In this document: positions 1 through 9,545 of the stretch, in pieces
How positions within the stretch are numbered: the first letter of the stretch is position 1
Layout of the letters: each line of letters opens with the position of its first letter
IMG/VR virus record: IMGVR_UViG_3300022540_000446
Span: 1-31,382 of that record
DNA from: a virus
Direction: 5' to 3' (one strand)
DNA length: 31,382 nucleotides
Notes under the pieces: model-generated
Told to the model about the DNA's origin: nothing
Databases searched by the model: none
Seen by the model: the letters and a program-made list of their open reading frames with translations, nothing else
Translations under genes and position numbers: made by a program

Positions 1-631
1 ATTCCTTAAACATATCAGATTCATCGATATAATCTTTAATGCTATTTACACCCTCATGAATCTTTATGTACTTTTTATCCTGAAGATCCTCAAGTACTCC
101 TTTACCAATTTTATAATACAACTCCTCAATACGTTGAGCTGAACCAGTAGATCTTTCTACTGTCTTAAAGCGATAACCTTTCTGGAATAGTATTTTTCTG
201 CCAATACTAGCAGCTACTCTTGATAAAGGAAGTACTGGAAGTATTCCATCATTAGTTACACTAGATAGCTCAATATTATTATTACGTGCTTTATCCGATT
301 CTCCTTTAACGGATTCCATCACTTCATGCAAAGCAATAGAATGAGCAATGATATCTCTATCGCTCATAATATCTTTTTGGAACTGTTTTGCAGGATGATT
401 AGGGTTAGTAGCCCTAATTAGTGAATTTACTATTTTAGACACTACATGCCTAGATTTATCACCGTCAGATAATCCATCTACACTTTTATTTTTAATCATA
501 TTAATTACATAATCAGGAGTAATACCCCACACATTAAAGCGTAAATTTCTATCTTTCTTTTTATCTATTGTAGTAATTTCTTTAAACTTAAATAGATCTT
601 GAGCAAATTGTACTAAGTCAGGACAAGCCAT
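1..631 (-). CDS. N-terminal part of a late virion-region protein, cut by the window edge
   Basis: An open frame of 210 codons starts at ATG 631-629 and runs off the left edge. Its start overlaps the stop of the upstream 949-residue gene (TAATG), so the two are probably translationally coupled. The visible product starts MACPDLVQFAQDLF, is mixed in charge and shows no signal peptide or membrane span. I do not recognise a family. It sits at the distal end of the leftward late operon, after three probable internal virion proteins. In N4-like phages that position holds the giant virion-encapsidated RNA polymerase, so this could be the start of such a protein or another ejected protein. No polymerase motif is visible in the part seen. 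Confidence 0.75.
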   Translation of the reverse strand, partial: MACPDLVQFAQDLFKFKEITTIDKKKDRNLRFNVWGITPDYVINMIKNKSVDGLSDGDKSRHVVSKIVNSLIRATNPNHPAKQFQKDIMSDRDIIAHSIALHEVMESVKGESDKARNNNIELSSVTNDGILPVLPLSRVAASIGRKILFQKGYRFKTVERSTGSAQRIEELYYKIGKGVLEDLQDKKYIKIHEGVNSIKDYIDESDMFKE

Positions 632-3480
632 TATTTACCTTTACACTCTGGGTGAAGTTCATCACGAAGCTTACTAGCTTCTTCCATTGTAGCTGATTGT
701 CCTGGTAGATTATCAGTATCTTCATACATTACAACCTCTGATTCAAATTCAGCTTGGAACTTTTCAAAAAACTCTTTATCTTCTTTAATGCCTGGAAACT
801 GGTTTGCCAGGTCATTAAAGTCGTCTGCTGTAACATATTCAGCTTTTTTCATTTTAGTTACTAGTGCTGGTATATTAGCGATAAGTCCTTTAGGATCACT
901 TTCCAATCCAGTTTCTACTACTGTCATAAATTTAGCTATAGAAGAACCTTTTTCAGCTTCTTTAGCAGTACGAGTACTATCTGGTCCTACTATAGTTTCT
1001 TTAATAGTTTTAAAGTGATCTTCTACTTGTTTTTCAAACTTAGCAGTAGTTATTGGATCATTTAAGTCTGGAAGATCAGGTAACTTTTCTTTAACCTTTT
1101 TAATAAGATCTTGTGCAGTGTCTGATTTATAAACTTCAGCTAATTTATTTACTAAAGCTGTATCAGAAAAATAGGGGATTAGCCCTTTTTCTTTAATATC
1201 TTTAGCAGCTTTTACGTAGTATTCTTTATCTGTGATAGAAGGTTTAGTCAGTCTTGTACGAGCATCTGTAAGTTTCTTGCCAAGAATTTTTATACTGACA
1301 GCATTAATAGCACCTTTAGTTCCTGGAACAGTAGATTTTTTATATGCTGAAAATGCTTTTTCTATTGTATCAAGAGTTTCTAAGTCAGCAATTTTATTTT
1401 TCAATGTTGAATTAAGAATCTTACTGGCAGATGCAATCTCTTTAGTAATAACTATTCCTTTTTCTGCCATATCTACTATTACAGGAGAAATAGTATCTTT
1501 GTTAATTAGATCTTTACCAAACTGTCCTGCGGTAGTAAGACCTGATTCTTTAAGTTCAACTAGTTTATCAAATTGCTTACCTAGTTTAGGATGATCTTTG
1601 CTTATTACTTTGGCAGCTATTTTTAAGTCATTAAGTCCAAGATTACTTGCAGCTTTAAGTAAAATTTTAGCTTGTTTATCACCTTCTTTGACTCCCATCT
1701 CAATAATACCAAGAGCTGTACTGGATCTTATTTCTTTTACAGCTTCGACAGTTTTGGCACCATATTTGGTAACAGTTTTTACTACTTCATCTACTGGGAT
1801 ATCTTTAACTAATTCTTTAGCAGCTGCTACAGTTTTATCTTGAATATTCTGACTAGCTTTTTTAACCATTCTGGCAGCACTAGAAGCTTCAAGAGCAGCT
1901 TTTATTTTAAACTTATCTGCTTTATATTCCCGGACAACTCTATCCTTAAACTGCTTAAATGTTCCTTTATCCTGAAGATCTATATCTGTATATCCATAGT
2001 CATTTTGAACTTTATCTGAGTGTTTTTTCAGATCAGAATTCTTTTGAAGTTCTTCTATTGTAGTAGATTTAATTACTCTTTCTGCTTTATCATCAAGTGC
2101 AATTATTTCCTGATCAGCAACAGTTTTTTGTATCTCGTATTCATTCTTTAGTACTGCACGTTCTTCTTCATTTAGTACCTTAAGACTAGCTTTATTTGCC
2201 ATTCCTTTGCTGATTTTACCTGCAAGTCTAGCAGTTCCAGATGTTGCACTTACACCTGTACTAATTGCTAAACTTACAGATGTAACAGGTGCAGAAGTAA
2301 CAGCCTTAATTGTTCCAGATGCAGCTGCACCAGCAAATAATCCAAATAATGCTTTATCCTGGTTACTTTTAGAGTCTAAAAATTCTTTACCCAATTCATC
2401 CAAAGTAAGAGCATCCATTTTTGTAGCAAGTATTTCATGCCATGACTGCAGGTATTCCTGTCCAGCTTCCATACCACTTGCAGCAGCAACTTTTTTAGCT
2501 AATTTGAATACTTGTCTTGCTGAAGCTTTAGTAAGAGACCCAGGAACTCCAGTAATTATATCTTTGACTTCATTGGCGTATAATTTACCTTCTTTTGGCA
2601 TTGCCTTAATGCCTTTCTTTGAAGGAAGAAAACTTTTGAATATTCCTAATTCTATTGATTCTAAAGCTAATGCAGGTAGAGCATTAAATGCTCTCCATTT
2701 AAGACTAGGCATTTCATCATTTTCTCTAACATAATCTTCTACCATGTTCTGCATAACAGCAGCAGTCATAATACTGGCATTACCTGCAGTTTTAAGAGCT
2801 TTCTTTCCAAGGTCTAATAACCTGTTTCCTTTCTTTTCAGCAGCTACAGCCTTCTGAGCCTTCTCATATGACTTCTTGATACCAAGAACTGACTTACCGA
2901 CTTTAGCTCCTGTACGGGCTAGTACAGGTAATCCAGACCCGCCTAACGCAGTCATTGCTGTACCAGCAATACCGCCAACTAATGAACCTGCACTATCAGC
3001 AGCTAATTGTGGCCCTAGTTTAGCTGTTTCATATGCAGCTCCGGCCAAACTACCCATACCTTCTAAATATTGGCCTTCACCAATACTGGAAGTTCCTCTG
3101 GCAATATCCATCATTATTGCTTCTTGATCTTGACTAAATTGCTGTCTGACAGTTGGATCAACTTGTGCTCTGGCATCAGCTTCAGCTCTTCTATCTAAGT
3201 TAACTTCACCTGTAAGAAAGTCTTTAGTACCTTCATAATCAGCATATACGCTAGACAAAGCTAAACTGCTTAAGCCGAGACCAGGGTCTGCTTGTCCACC
3301 AGGTAATGCAGCTAGTTGTTCAAATATGTCAGGCTGACCAGTAGCCCTACTAGTCTTACCAGATAATTTTTTTCCAACATTAGCAGCTTTAACATTTGCT
3401 AAAGATACAATAGGCAAAGGTTCTGCGTAGGCAGAAGAGTTTTGATTTTTGCTATTTACTAAATCTTCGTAGTAACCCAT
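631..3480 (-). CDS. Large internal/ejected virion protein (949 aa)
   Basis: The gene starts at ATG with AGGA eight bases upstream and ends in a TAATG overlap with the next gene. The protein is rich in Ala, Lys and Gly. Two Gly/Ala-rich hydrophobic stretches (about residues 145-200 and 375-425) flank the segment EAGQEYLQSW; the C-terminal half is lysine-rich helical sequence. This plan, amphipathic and membrane-active in front with long helices behind, is typical of ejected podovirus proteins such as T7 gp16. It also recalls the N-terminal part of the N4 virion RNA polymerase, from memory rather than alignment. It follows two smaller proteins that look like gp14- and gp15-type internal core proteins. 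The function is inferred from position and composition; no enzyme motif was seen. Confidence 0.8.
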   Translation of the reverse strand: MGYYEDLVNSKNQNSSAYAEPLPIVSLANVKAANVGKKLSGKTSRATGQPDIFEQLAALPGGQADPGLGLSSLALSSVYADYEGTKDFLTGEVNLDRRAEADARAQVDPTVRQQFSQDQEAIMMDIARGTSSIGEGQYLEGMGSLAGAAYETAKLGPQLAADSAGSLVGGIAGTAMTALGGSGLPVLARTGAKVGKSVLGIKKSYEKAQKAVAAEKKGNRLLDLGKKALKTAGNASIMTAAVMQNMVEDYVRENDEMPSLKWRAFNALPALALESIELGIFKSFLPSKKGIKAMPKEGKLYANEVKDIITGVPGSLTKASARQVFKLAKKVAAASGMEAGQEYLQSWHEILATKMDALTLDELGKEFLDSKSNQDKALFGLFAGAAASGTIKAVTSAPVTSVSLAISTGVSATSGTARLAGKISKGMANKASLKVLNEEERAVLKNEYEIQKTVADQEIIALDDKAERVIKSTTIEELQKNSDLKKHSDKVQNDYGYTDIDLQDKGTFKQFKDRVVREYKADKFKIKAALEASSAARMVKKASQNIQDKTVAAAKELVKDIPVDEVVKTVTKYGAKTVEAVKEIRSSTALGIIEMGVKEGDKQAKILLKAASNLGLNDLKIAAKVISKDHPKLGKQFDKLVELKESGLTTAGQFGKDLINKDTISPVIVDMAEKGIVITKEIASASKILNSTLKNKIADLETLDTIEKAFSAYKKSTVPGTKGAINAVSIKILGKKLTDARTRLTKPSITDKEYYVKAAKDIKEKGLIPYFSDTALVNKLAEVYKSDTAQDLIKKVKEKLPDLPDLNDPITTAKFEKQVEDHFKTIKETIVGPDSTRTAKEAEKGSSIAKFMTVVETGLESDPKGLIANIPALVTKMKKAEYVTADDFNDLANQFPGIKEDKEFFEKFQAEFESEVVMYEDTDNLPGQSATMEEASKLRDELHPECKGK

Positions 3481-3492
3481 GTTTATTCCTAA

Positions 3493-4998
3493 TTAGTTAC
3501 GAAAACCTGAGATACCTGAACGTGGAATAAACATATCCATAAGTCTAAAATCTTTTCTTCGATTTCTCATAATTTTTGCGTTTTCTTCTAATTCTTCAGC
3601 TTCAAGCTGCTCTTTCCTAAGAGCAAATATCTTACGATCTTCAGGAGTTGAGTACATACCCCCTGCTATCTCTTCTTTGGTTAAACCAATATTAAATTCG
3701 GCTTTCTGTTTTTTCTTTTTGGTAGCACTAGACATTATTTTATTATCAACTGCTGAACTCCCTTCACCGGGTTCTTCCGTAAGAATATTTACAGCATCAT
3801 TTTTAGTTGGTGCTGGCTTATCTGCTTTAGGAGCAATATTAACTTGTGATTGTCCTAATGCAGACATCATTCTATCTGTAATCTGTTTATTAGTAGTTCC
3901 TTTATTGGGACCAACTCCTGCAAATAACTTATTTATACCAGCAATTCTGTTGTTATTAGCCTGTTGTATTAGAATACTTTGCTCAGCTGAACTTGCAGTA
4001 CCTGATTGCTGTGTTTGGTATTGTTTAGCACCTTGAATAATAAGATCTGTTTGGTCTTTGGTAAGATTATCAAAGTCCAAACCTCTGATACTTGTTGTAT
4101 CACCAGGATCTTTAAAACCATAATCTATAAAACTGTACATAGCTACTGGATCTATATTTTGCAGTGAACCCTTAGCTATAATTGCTTTTAAATTCTTTTT
4201 AGTCAGATTATTATTGTTGATATCAGTATCGATATTAACAAAAGGAATTTTGTCATTGTCATTATACTGATCAAGCTGTTCATCCATATATTTTTTGGAT
4301 GCTATCATAGTCTGTACTGTATTTAATTTATCAGCAGAGCCTCTATTTCCTCCACCAGAGGCACCAAAAACTTTTTGTGGACCAGAACCGTAATACAGAT
4401 TAGCTAAATCTTTTGTTTCATCAAACGATCTTCCACCACTAAATTCTCTTTTTGTTTCACTGTCAGCAAAAGCAGTTATGTCTGCAGGAGACATTCCAGA
4501 ATTAGCTAAATTTTTGAATATACTTTCTCTGTAAGCAGCTGATGTAGTGTTATCACTAATGTCACCAGAATATGCACTTTTAGCGTAGTCACCTAGTATA
4601 GCTCCTACCTGTTTTCTTCCTTCATCAGTTTGCATCAACTTAGTTACTTCAGGAGAACTCATATAAGCATCTACAGCTTCAGGTCTAGCAGTATTTGCTA
4701 CTTTACCTGCCAGGTCTACAGCTTCCATTTGGCTAGTAACATTTTTAATATTTTGATCTCTAAGGAGTTGTGTAGAACCTTCCGCAAAATCTTGCTTACG
4801 TGTAGCAAGTGCGAGTGAAGCATTCTGCTGTTCAAGAGCAGCAGCTCTATTGGCAGCAAGTGCAGCAGCTTTTTCATCTGCTGCAAAAGATTCATTAATA
4901 CCAGCAAAAGATTTTTGTGCTAAAGCAAGTCCAGCATTAGGATTAAACGTTGGTTGTCTTATCCTACTTGCATTAGGATTCCAGTTTATTTGAGTCAT
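3493..4998 (-). CDS. Probable internal virion protein (501 aa)
   Basis: Starts at ATG five bases after the stop of the upstream gene and ends 12 bases before the next start. The N-terminal third is Ala/Gln-rich predicted helix (residues about 20-110) with low complexity. The middle is Asn/Asp-rich and the C-terminus is Lys/Glu-rich with ELEENAKIMRNRRKDFR. There is no signal peptide or membrane span. Placed between a small Gly/Gln-rich protein and the 949-residue protein, it fits the middle member of a three-protein internal core (compare T7 gp14-gp15-gp16). I cannot confirm homology to gp15. Confidence 0.75.
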   Translation of the reverse strand: MTQINWNPNASRIRQPTFNPNAGLALAQKSFAGINESFAADEKAAALAANRAAALEQQNASLALATRKQDFAEGSTQLLRDQNIKNVTSQMEAVDLAGKVANTARPEAVDAYMSSPEVTKLMQTDEGRKQVGAILGDYAKSAYSGDISDNTTSAAYRESIFKNLANSGMSPADITAFADSETKREFSGGRSFDETKDLANLYYGSGPQKVFGASGGGNRGSADKLNTVQTMIASKKYMDEQLDQYNDNDKIPFVNIDTDINNNNLTKKNLKAIIAKGSLQNIDPVAMYSFIDYGFKDPGDTTSIRGLDFDNLTKDQTDLIIQGAKQYQTQQSGTASSAEQSILIQQANNNRIAGINKLFAGVGPNKGTTNKQITDRMMSALGQSQVNIAPKADKPAPTKNDAVNILTEEPGEGSSAVDNKIMSSATKKKKQKAEFNIGLTKEEIAGGMYSTPEDRKIFALRKEQLEAEELEENAKIMRNRRKDFRLMDMFIPRSGISGFRN

Positions 4999-5003
4999 TA
5001 GAC

Positions 5004-5447
5004 TTAACCTGTAATTGGTGCGCCAGATACTTGAGTAGCGTTTTCAATATCTTGTTGATGTTGTGTTGAGCCATAACCAGCTCCACCCATTTGAGATGCC
5101 ATAGATGCCTGATTGCGTAAGTTCAAATTAGTAGTAGCCGCATAATTAGCAATATTTTGATTTCTATCTGCAATAGAAGCTCTGTACTGTTGTTCCATCA
5201 ATTTGTTTTGATTATAGGAATTGTATGCACCAGCCAGACCAGCCAGACCTTGTGCTCCAAGAGAGAAATTTTTCATTGCTCCTCCCCAGTCAAATCCACC
5301 ACTACCTCCAAGACCAAGACTTTTAGCCATATCTGGATTTTGCTGTAAATTATTTATTCCTTGTACTTCACCTGCTGAACCTAAGTTTCCTGTAAGATCA
5401 AAACCATATTGTCCAGGTTGGGGCAGTGCTAAACTTGTTGCTACCAT
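5004..5447 (-). CDS. Small Gly/Gln-rich internal virion protein (147 aa)
   Basis: The start is ATG behind a strong Shine-Dalgarno (AGAGAGGAAT). The protein has a Gly-rich N-terminal half with the hydrophobic segment LGAQGLAGLAGAYNSYNQNK around residues 65-85. A polar Gln/Asn-rich helix follows and the tail is Gly/Gln-rich. Podovirus gp14-type internal proteins commonly have this short hydrophobic GLAGAYNSYNQ-like stretch followed by a Gln-rich helix. The position, just before two larger helical proteins, supports a role in the ejected core complex. Assignment rests on composition and context. Confidence 0.75.
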   Translation of the reverse strand: MVATSLALPQPGQYGFDLTGNLGSAGEVQGINNLQQNPDMAKSLGLGGSGGFDWGGAMKNFSLGAQGLAGLAGAYNSYNQNKLMEQQYRASIADRNQNIANYAATTNLNLRNQASMASQMGGAGYGSTQHQQDIENATQVSGAPITG

Positions 5448-5458
5448 GATATTCCTCT

Positions 5459-8242
5459 CTATACTACGCCTATCAGTAGACGATTTTTTACAAAGTTACT
5501 AACAAGTGCATCAAAGTCATACACTTGATCAAATTCATACTGTAATTGTATAGCAGGGAATCTAGTCATTTCAACAGAATTCAGTGCTGCCATGAAAGTG
5601 GGATCTACAGTTTGGTCTAAACCTTCTCCAGCTTCTCTTATCTCTTCTAAGCGTGCATCAGCTTCCTCATTTAAATTTTGGAGATCCTGTGCAAGCTCTT
5701 CACCTAGAACAGTATAACTTGCTGCTAGATTATTAGCAAAATTAGTACTGTAAGACAGTAGCTGCTCTGCAGTAGTCATGTTGGTCATGTCTACAACACC
5801 AGTATTTGATAGTACAATCATTGCTACTATAGCCACTAAAGCAGCAAATTCAGCATTACCAGTAAGTTCTGCAACATATATAACAACTTCCATTACTGCA
5901 TAAGATACCAATAAATTATATAAAGCAGTGAGAGGACCAGCCGCTGTAAAAAGTGAAAACACAGTTATAGCTATTAGTACAAATTTAAACAGTGTGGTAA
6001 ATGCTGATGTTTCATACCATTCCAATTCTGTTACCTGGATAGCATAGAAATCAAGCCTAAGCATATGTTGGTATAACTCTAAAAATTCCTCAGGTTTAAA
6101 GTCTTGTACAACAAACCAGGATATAGGAAGAGTAAAGTCATCATCACCGAGAGTATTAAATGCTATATTATGATGTGCTCCATAAGCTATAGCTGCCATA
6201 CCATTCAAATTTTTAATACGTATTTCATCATACTCAGTAGCTGAAATTTGATGCTGTAGCACAAGAGTTTTTACAGTAGTATCCTGAGGAACTCCAAACT
6301 CATCAGGTATAGATTCAATAACCGTAGACACACTATGAGTAAATACTCCTACTTCAGCGATAACGCCTACTATAGCTGAAATGTATTCTTGATCTGTCCA
6401 TACGATTGCGTTATTAATATCCTGCTCTGTAAATGATATTGAGTACTCATTAGTATTTGATGTAAGACCGTTTGTAACTATAAGCTCATAAAAGCTCATA
6501 TATATAACCCTGGAGACAAGATGGTTTGTGCTATTAGTACATACGGCAAAGTTAATATACACATCATCTATTACAGCAATATCAGGGTTTGCCTCTATAT
6601 TATCAATCATATCATCAAGATTTAAAGCTAATTTATTTGTCAACTGTTTTGTAGTTTTGTACTCAGGTGTTGTTTTATCAGAGTTGATACTTACTTTATC
6701 CTTTCTAAGTATTGCTACAGGAAGCATCTCTAAATTGGTTATAAGGCTTAATGTAGGCTCTAAATTAGCATAAGTGAGAGCAGAGTACTCATATAACCAA
6801 AAGAACCACTCAGAAGCAGGAGCAGAAGATTCATGGTATCTTAGAATAAGTGTACGTTCCGCAATGTAATTTGGTCTTGTAATTACCCCAGTAACAATAG
6901 CAGTACCTGGAAGTGGTGTATCTGCAGTACCATCAACTATTGTCACTACTCCAACATAGCTGATATCTACCAGTGCATCAGAACAATTAGATAACTCCAC
7001 ACTAAATTGTTCATTATCATCATCTGCCACATCTGGAGTGATTGGAACAGTAATAGTCTGAACTTCGCCTGCTGTACCTACAAAATTTAAGGTACCTGGA
7101 GTATTATCGTAATCAAGACCTGCAACTGCAGTAATATTAGTAAAGGAATAATCTACTGTAAATGCAGTTGCTGTAGCTTCGGTTAGTGTTACATTTATTA
7201 ATGCGTTGGTATCATTCTCTCCAATTATTACATGAGGAATAGTTAGCATAAGCGCATCATCATCTGTAATAGCGGTAGTTATGCTATTTAATGTATCTAT
7301 TGCAACTTCTTCGAATGCAGCATTTGTATTTGTTATGGAGTCAATAGTTATAATCATATCTCTGACACCATCAACTACAATATTTTCTATTGTAGCGATT
7401 ACTATATCAATAGTATCGGTAGATGCCAGCATTGTTACTGATGCAACTGAAGTATAATCAGTACCATCAATAGCTGTTCCGGTGTAAGCAAAATTTATAT
7501 TTACTGACTCACCTACTGGAACTAACCTATTTGAATGCACTGTGTATGTTACTGAACCACCCTCAATTACACTCTCAATGCCTGTTATCCAAAATATGGC
7601 CAATTCTGCAATTCTTGATATATTTAAGGAATAGTCATTGGTGCCGGAATTAAATACAACACTATCTAAAGAATAATCAGTTCTAACAACACCATGAGGA
7701 TCTGTAAAAGTAAGCGTATTTAGGTATGGAAAGTAAAAATACGGAGTAGCTTGTAAGTAGTACTGAAAATATCTATCAGCATCTGGAAACGTACTATCAG
7801 TAGACAGTACAGTAAAGGTTCCACCTAAATCAGTATTTAATGCTGCTGCTATTGCTACATGATCAGCTGTACCTCCTTTAATTTGCATTTCAGGTAATCC
7901 ATGTGTATATCTGCTTTTACCGTATCGATGATAGCTTCTCATCTGAGCAGTTGCAGTATATATTTCTACCATGTAGTTAGCGAAGAAGGATGTATCAGTT
8001 TTTACGTGTTTAAGTACAGCTCTAACAATAGATTTATGGACTACATCTTCAGTATTATCTCCAAATACTAAAGTAGAAACTTTTTGTACACTTACAACAG
8101 TTTCATCCTCAATACCAAACCATGAGAATATTTCCTCTAATATAGGCATGCATACATAATCCCAAATAATTTGTACAATATCTACTACTGCTTCCCATGC
8201 ATCTTCAATAAAGTCCGTTACTGCAGCTTCTACATCTCCCAC
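5459..8242 (-). CDS. Large virion protein with two Calx-beta domains and a C-terminal hydrophobic region (927 aa)
   Basis: The start is GTG with AGGGGGATAAC immediately upstream, overlapping the previous gene by 13 bases; no in-frame ATG lies nearby. The N-terminus (residues about 5-45) is an amphipathic Trp/Ile/Val-rich helix. Two Calx-beta-type beta-sandwiches follow at about 220-330 and 333-440, recognised by IEGGSVTYTV, GTAIDGTDYT, AGLDYDNTPGTLNF and DDDNEQFSVEL. A mixed alpha/beta region follows, then long hydrophobic segments at about 735-800 (VLIAITVFSLFTAAGP) and an acidic coiled coil at about 835-870. Calx-beta modules bind calcium and occur in surface adhesins. The whole looks like a virion or tail structural protein with inserted adhesive domains and a membrane-interacting part. 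The exact role is not known. Confidence 0.8.
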   Translation of the reverse strand: MGDVEAAVTDFIEDAWEAVVDIVQIIWDYVCMPILEEIFSWFGIEDETVVSVQKVSTLVFGDNTEDVVHKSIVRAVLKHVKTDTSFFANYMVEIYTATAQMRSYHRYGKSRYTHGLPEMQIKGGTADHVAIAAALNTDLGGTFTVLSTDSTFPDADRYFQYYLQATPYFYFPYLNTLTFTDPHGVVRTDYSLDSVVFNSGTNDYSLNISRIAELAIFWITGIESVIEGGSVTYTVHSNRLVPVGESVNINFAYTGTAIDGTDYTSVASVTMLASTDTIDIVIATIENIVVDGVRDMIITIDSITNTNAAFEEVAIDTLNSITTAITDDDALMLTIPHVIIGENDTNALINVTLTEATATAFTVDYSFTNITAVAGLDYDNTPGTLNFVGTAGEVQTITVPITPDVADDDNEQFSVELSNCSDALVDISYVGVVTIVDGTADTPLPGTAIVTGVITRPNYIAERTLILRYHESSAPASEWFFWLYEYSALTYANLEPTLSLITNLEMLPVAILRKDKVSINSDKTTPEYKTTKQLTNKLALNLDDMIDNIEANPDIAVIDDVYINFAVCTNSTNHLVSRVIYMSFYELIVTNGLTSNTNEYSISFTEQDINNAIVWTDQEYISAIVGVIAEVGVFTHSVSTVIESIPDEFGVPQDTTVKTLVLQHQISATEYDEIRIKNLNGMAAIAYGAHHNIAFNTLGDDDFTLPISWFVVQDFKPEEFLELYQHMLRLDFYAIQVTELEWYETSAFTTLFKFVLIAITVFSLFTAAGPLTALYNLLVSYAVMEVVIYVAELTGNAEFAALVAIVAMIVLSNTGVVDMTNMTTAEQLLSYSTNFANNLAASYTVLGEELAQDLQNLNEEADARLEEIREAGEGLDQTVDPTFMAALNSVEMTRFPAIQLQYEFDQVYDFDALVSNFVKNRLLIGVV

Positions 8243-8715
8243 GTTATCCCCCTGGCAGTATGCAATTCATGAATTTTTTCTTTAAGTCTATCAATACGTA
8301 TCATTAATGGATAATTAATATTGGCATGCCTTTTAATAGATGTAAGTGTAAGTAGACTTTTATACTCATTTAGCATTTTACCTGGATGAAGTCTAAATTC
8401 CATAGCAAAAGTATCTTTATCTATTTCCCGGAATACACCTGTAAACAGTGCAATCATTTTCATAGGAACACCTTCACCAAAGAGTGCTATGCCGGTAGCT
8501 CTATGTTTGGTTGTACTCATATAGTAAATAAAACAAGTATCATCAGTCAATGCAAATGCAGTACCTTCAGCAATACATCTACGCATTCTGTTCTGAAAAG
8601 GTATACGGTCAGACTCTATTATATACTTTTCTACACAAGCAAAATGCTTAGAAACATCCTCTTCCGTACAAGATTTTATAAAGTGGTGGTTGCCAATAAG
8701 GTCTGTAGTCTTCAT
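8230..8715 (-). CDS. Unassigned 161-aa protein next to the ketosynthase; possible GNAT-like acyltransferase
   Basis: I place the start at ATG 8715-8713, which overlaps the ketosynthase stop (TGATG); a GTG one codon upstream is possible. The protein has an N-terminal helical part, then a predicted beta-rich core around residues 45-110 (TAFALTDDTCFIYYM, ATGIALFGEGVP, MIALFTGVF). It ends in a basic helical tail. This size and beta-alpha order is compatible with a GNAT fold. Podovirus gp13-type internal proteins and HlyC-type ACP-dependent acyltransferases are of similar size and would suit this position. No acetyl-CoA P-loop (RxxGxG/A) is clear, so the fold is a guess. It lies directly after ACP and ketosynthase genes and before the 927-residue virion protein. 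Confidence 0.7.
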   Translation of the reverse strand: MKTTDLIGNHHFIKSCTEEDVSKHFACVEKYIIESDRIPFQNRMRRCIAEGTAFALTDDTCFIYYMSTTKHRATGIALFGEGVPMKMIALFTGVFREIDKDTFAMEFRLHPGKMLNEYKSLLTLTSIKRHANINYPLMIRIDRLKEKIHELHTARGITWEM

Positions 8716-9545
8716 CACTTATCTAATGTAAAGGCTCCATAGAAGCCACCTAGTCCGTTAGCGGTTACTAACACTTTACCCTTGATTGATGGATCAAATA
8801 GTACCATAGCTGTCTCAAGCAATGCACTAATGCCTTGTGTGTGACCTATACCTGATTTATAGGTTATTGGTGAAGCAATTTTAGCGATTCCTGCTTCAGC
8901 AGCTGTATTTGCCTGAGTACCAGTACCGTGTAACTTTACAAAATCTACTGGGTAATCAGGTATTAAAGTATCGATAACTTCCCGTGAAAACATAAAAGGA
9001 TTACGGTTATACGCATACTTCCATTTGATATCAGAAATACCTTTACCTTTTTGAAGCTTCATATAAATAAATCCGTCACCACAGGTAACAGGTATACGAA
9101 GTTCTTTGAACAGTCTCATCGTATCATTTGTGGTACGTTCTCCACCAATAATGATGACTTCTTCAACATATCCTTCTTTAAGCATCCTATTAGCCTCATA
9201 CAATGCCTGTATACCTGCAGCACAGGTACTGGAGATAATGTCTACCTTACGCAAATACTCCTTACCTTTAAACGTATAGACCCATTCATGAGCAATATAT
9301 GCTGCACCTGACTTTATTATCGGGGAGTAATTTTCTACGTTGGTAGTATTAAGGCCACTTTCTGAAGGAGACATAGAAAAACCATCCAAGTACAAAAATG
9401 CAGTTGGTCTGGTAAGTTCTATATTTAGTTTGGATAGCTTTATAAACTGTAAAACAGAAGATTTATACCGATCAAGTTCAGGTATTGCTATATATCCTTC
9501 TCTTGCTTCTGTTCCGTGGGCATAGACAAAATCGATAATCTGCAT
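8715..9545 (-). CDS. Compact beta-ketoacyl-ACP synthase (ketosynthase, 276 aa)
   Basis: Ketosynthases of the FabB/FabF class condense an acyl group with malonyl-ACP. All catalytic landmarks are visible: Cys108 in ISSTCAAGIQAL (nucleophile), His206 in KLHGTGTQAN, Lys230 and His235 in YKSGIGHTQG, and a glycine loop ANGLGG near residues 262-267 that matches the family NSFGFGG loop. EEVIIIGGER (128-137) fits the conserved strand after the nucleophile helix. At 276 residues it is far shorter than the usual 400 or more: the N-terminus is shortened by about 55 residues relative to FabF Cys163, and the Cys-to-His and His-to-His spacings are also reduced. It overlaps the upstream ACP gene by 58 bases. 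Activity is likely; the natural acyl substrate is unknown. Confidence 0.88.
   Translation of the reverse strand: MQIIDFVYAHGTEAREGYIAIPELDRYKSSVLQFIKLSKLNIELTRPTAFLYLDGFSMSPSESGLNTTNVENYSPIIKSGAAYIAHEWVYTFKGKEYLRKVDIISSTCAAGIQALYEANRMLKEGYVEEVIIIGGERTTNDTMRLFKELRIPVTCGDGFIYMKLQKGKGISDIKWKYAYNRNPFMFSREVIDTLIPDYPVDFVKLHGTGTQANTAAEAGIAKIASPITYKSGIGHTQGISALLETAMVLFDPSIKGKVLVTANGLGGFYGAFTLDK

Noticed and set aside
631-3127. Plus-strand frames of 76-175 codons within 631-3480
   Set aside because: They are antisense shadows of the 949-residue gene with no ribosome sites and hydrophobic, low-complexity translations.
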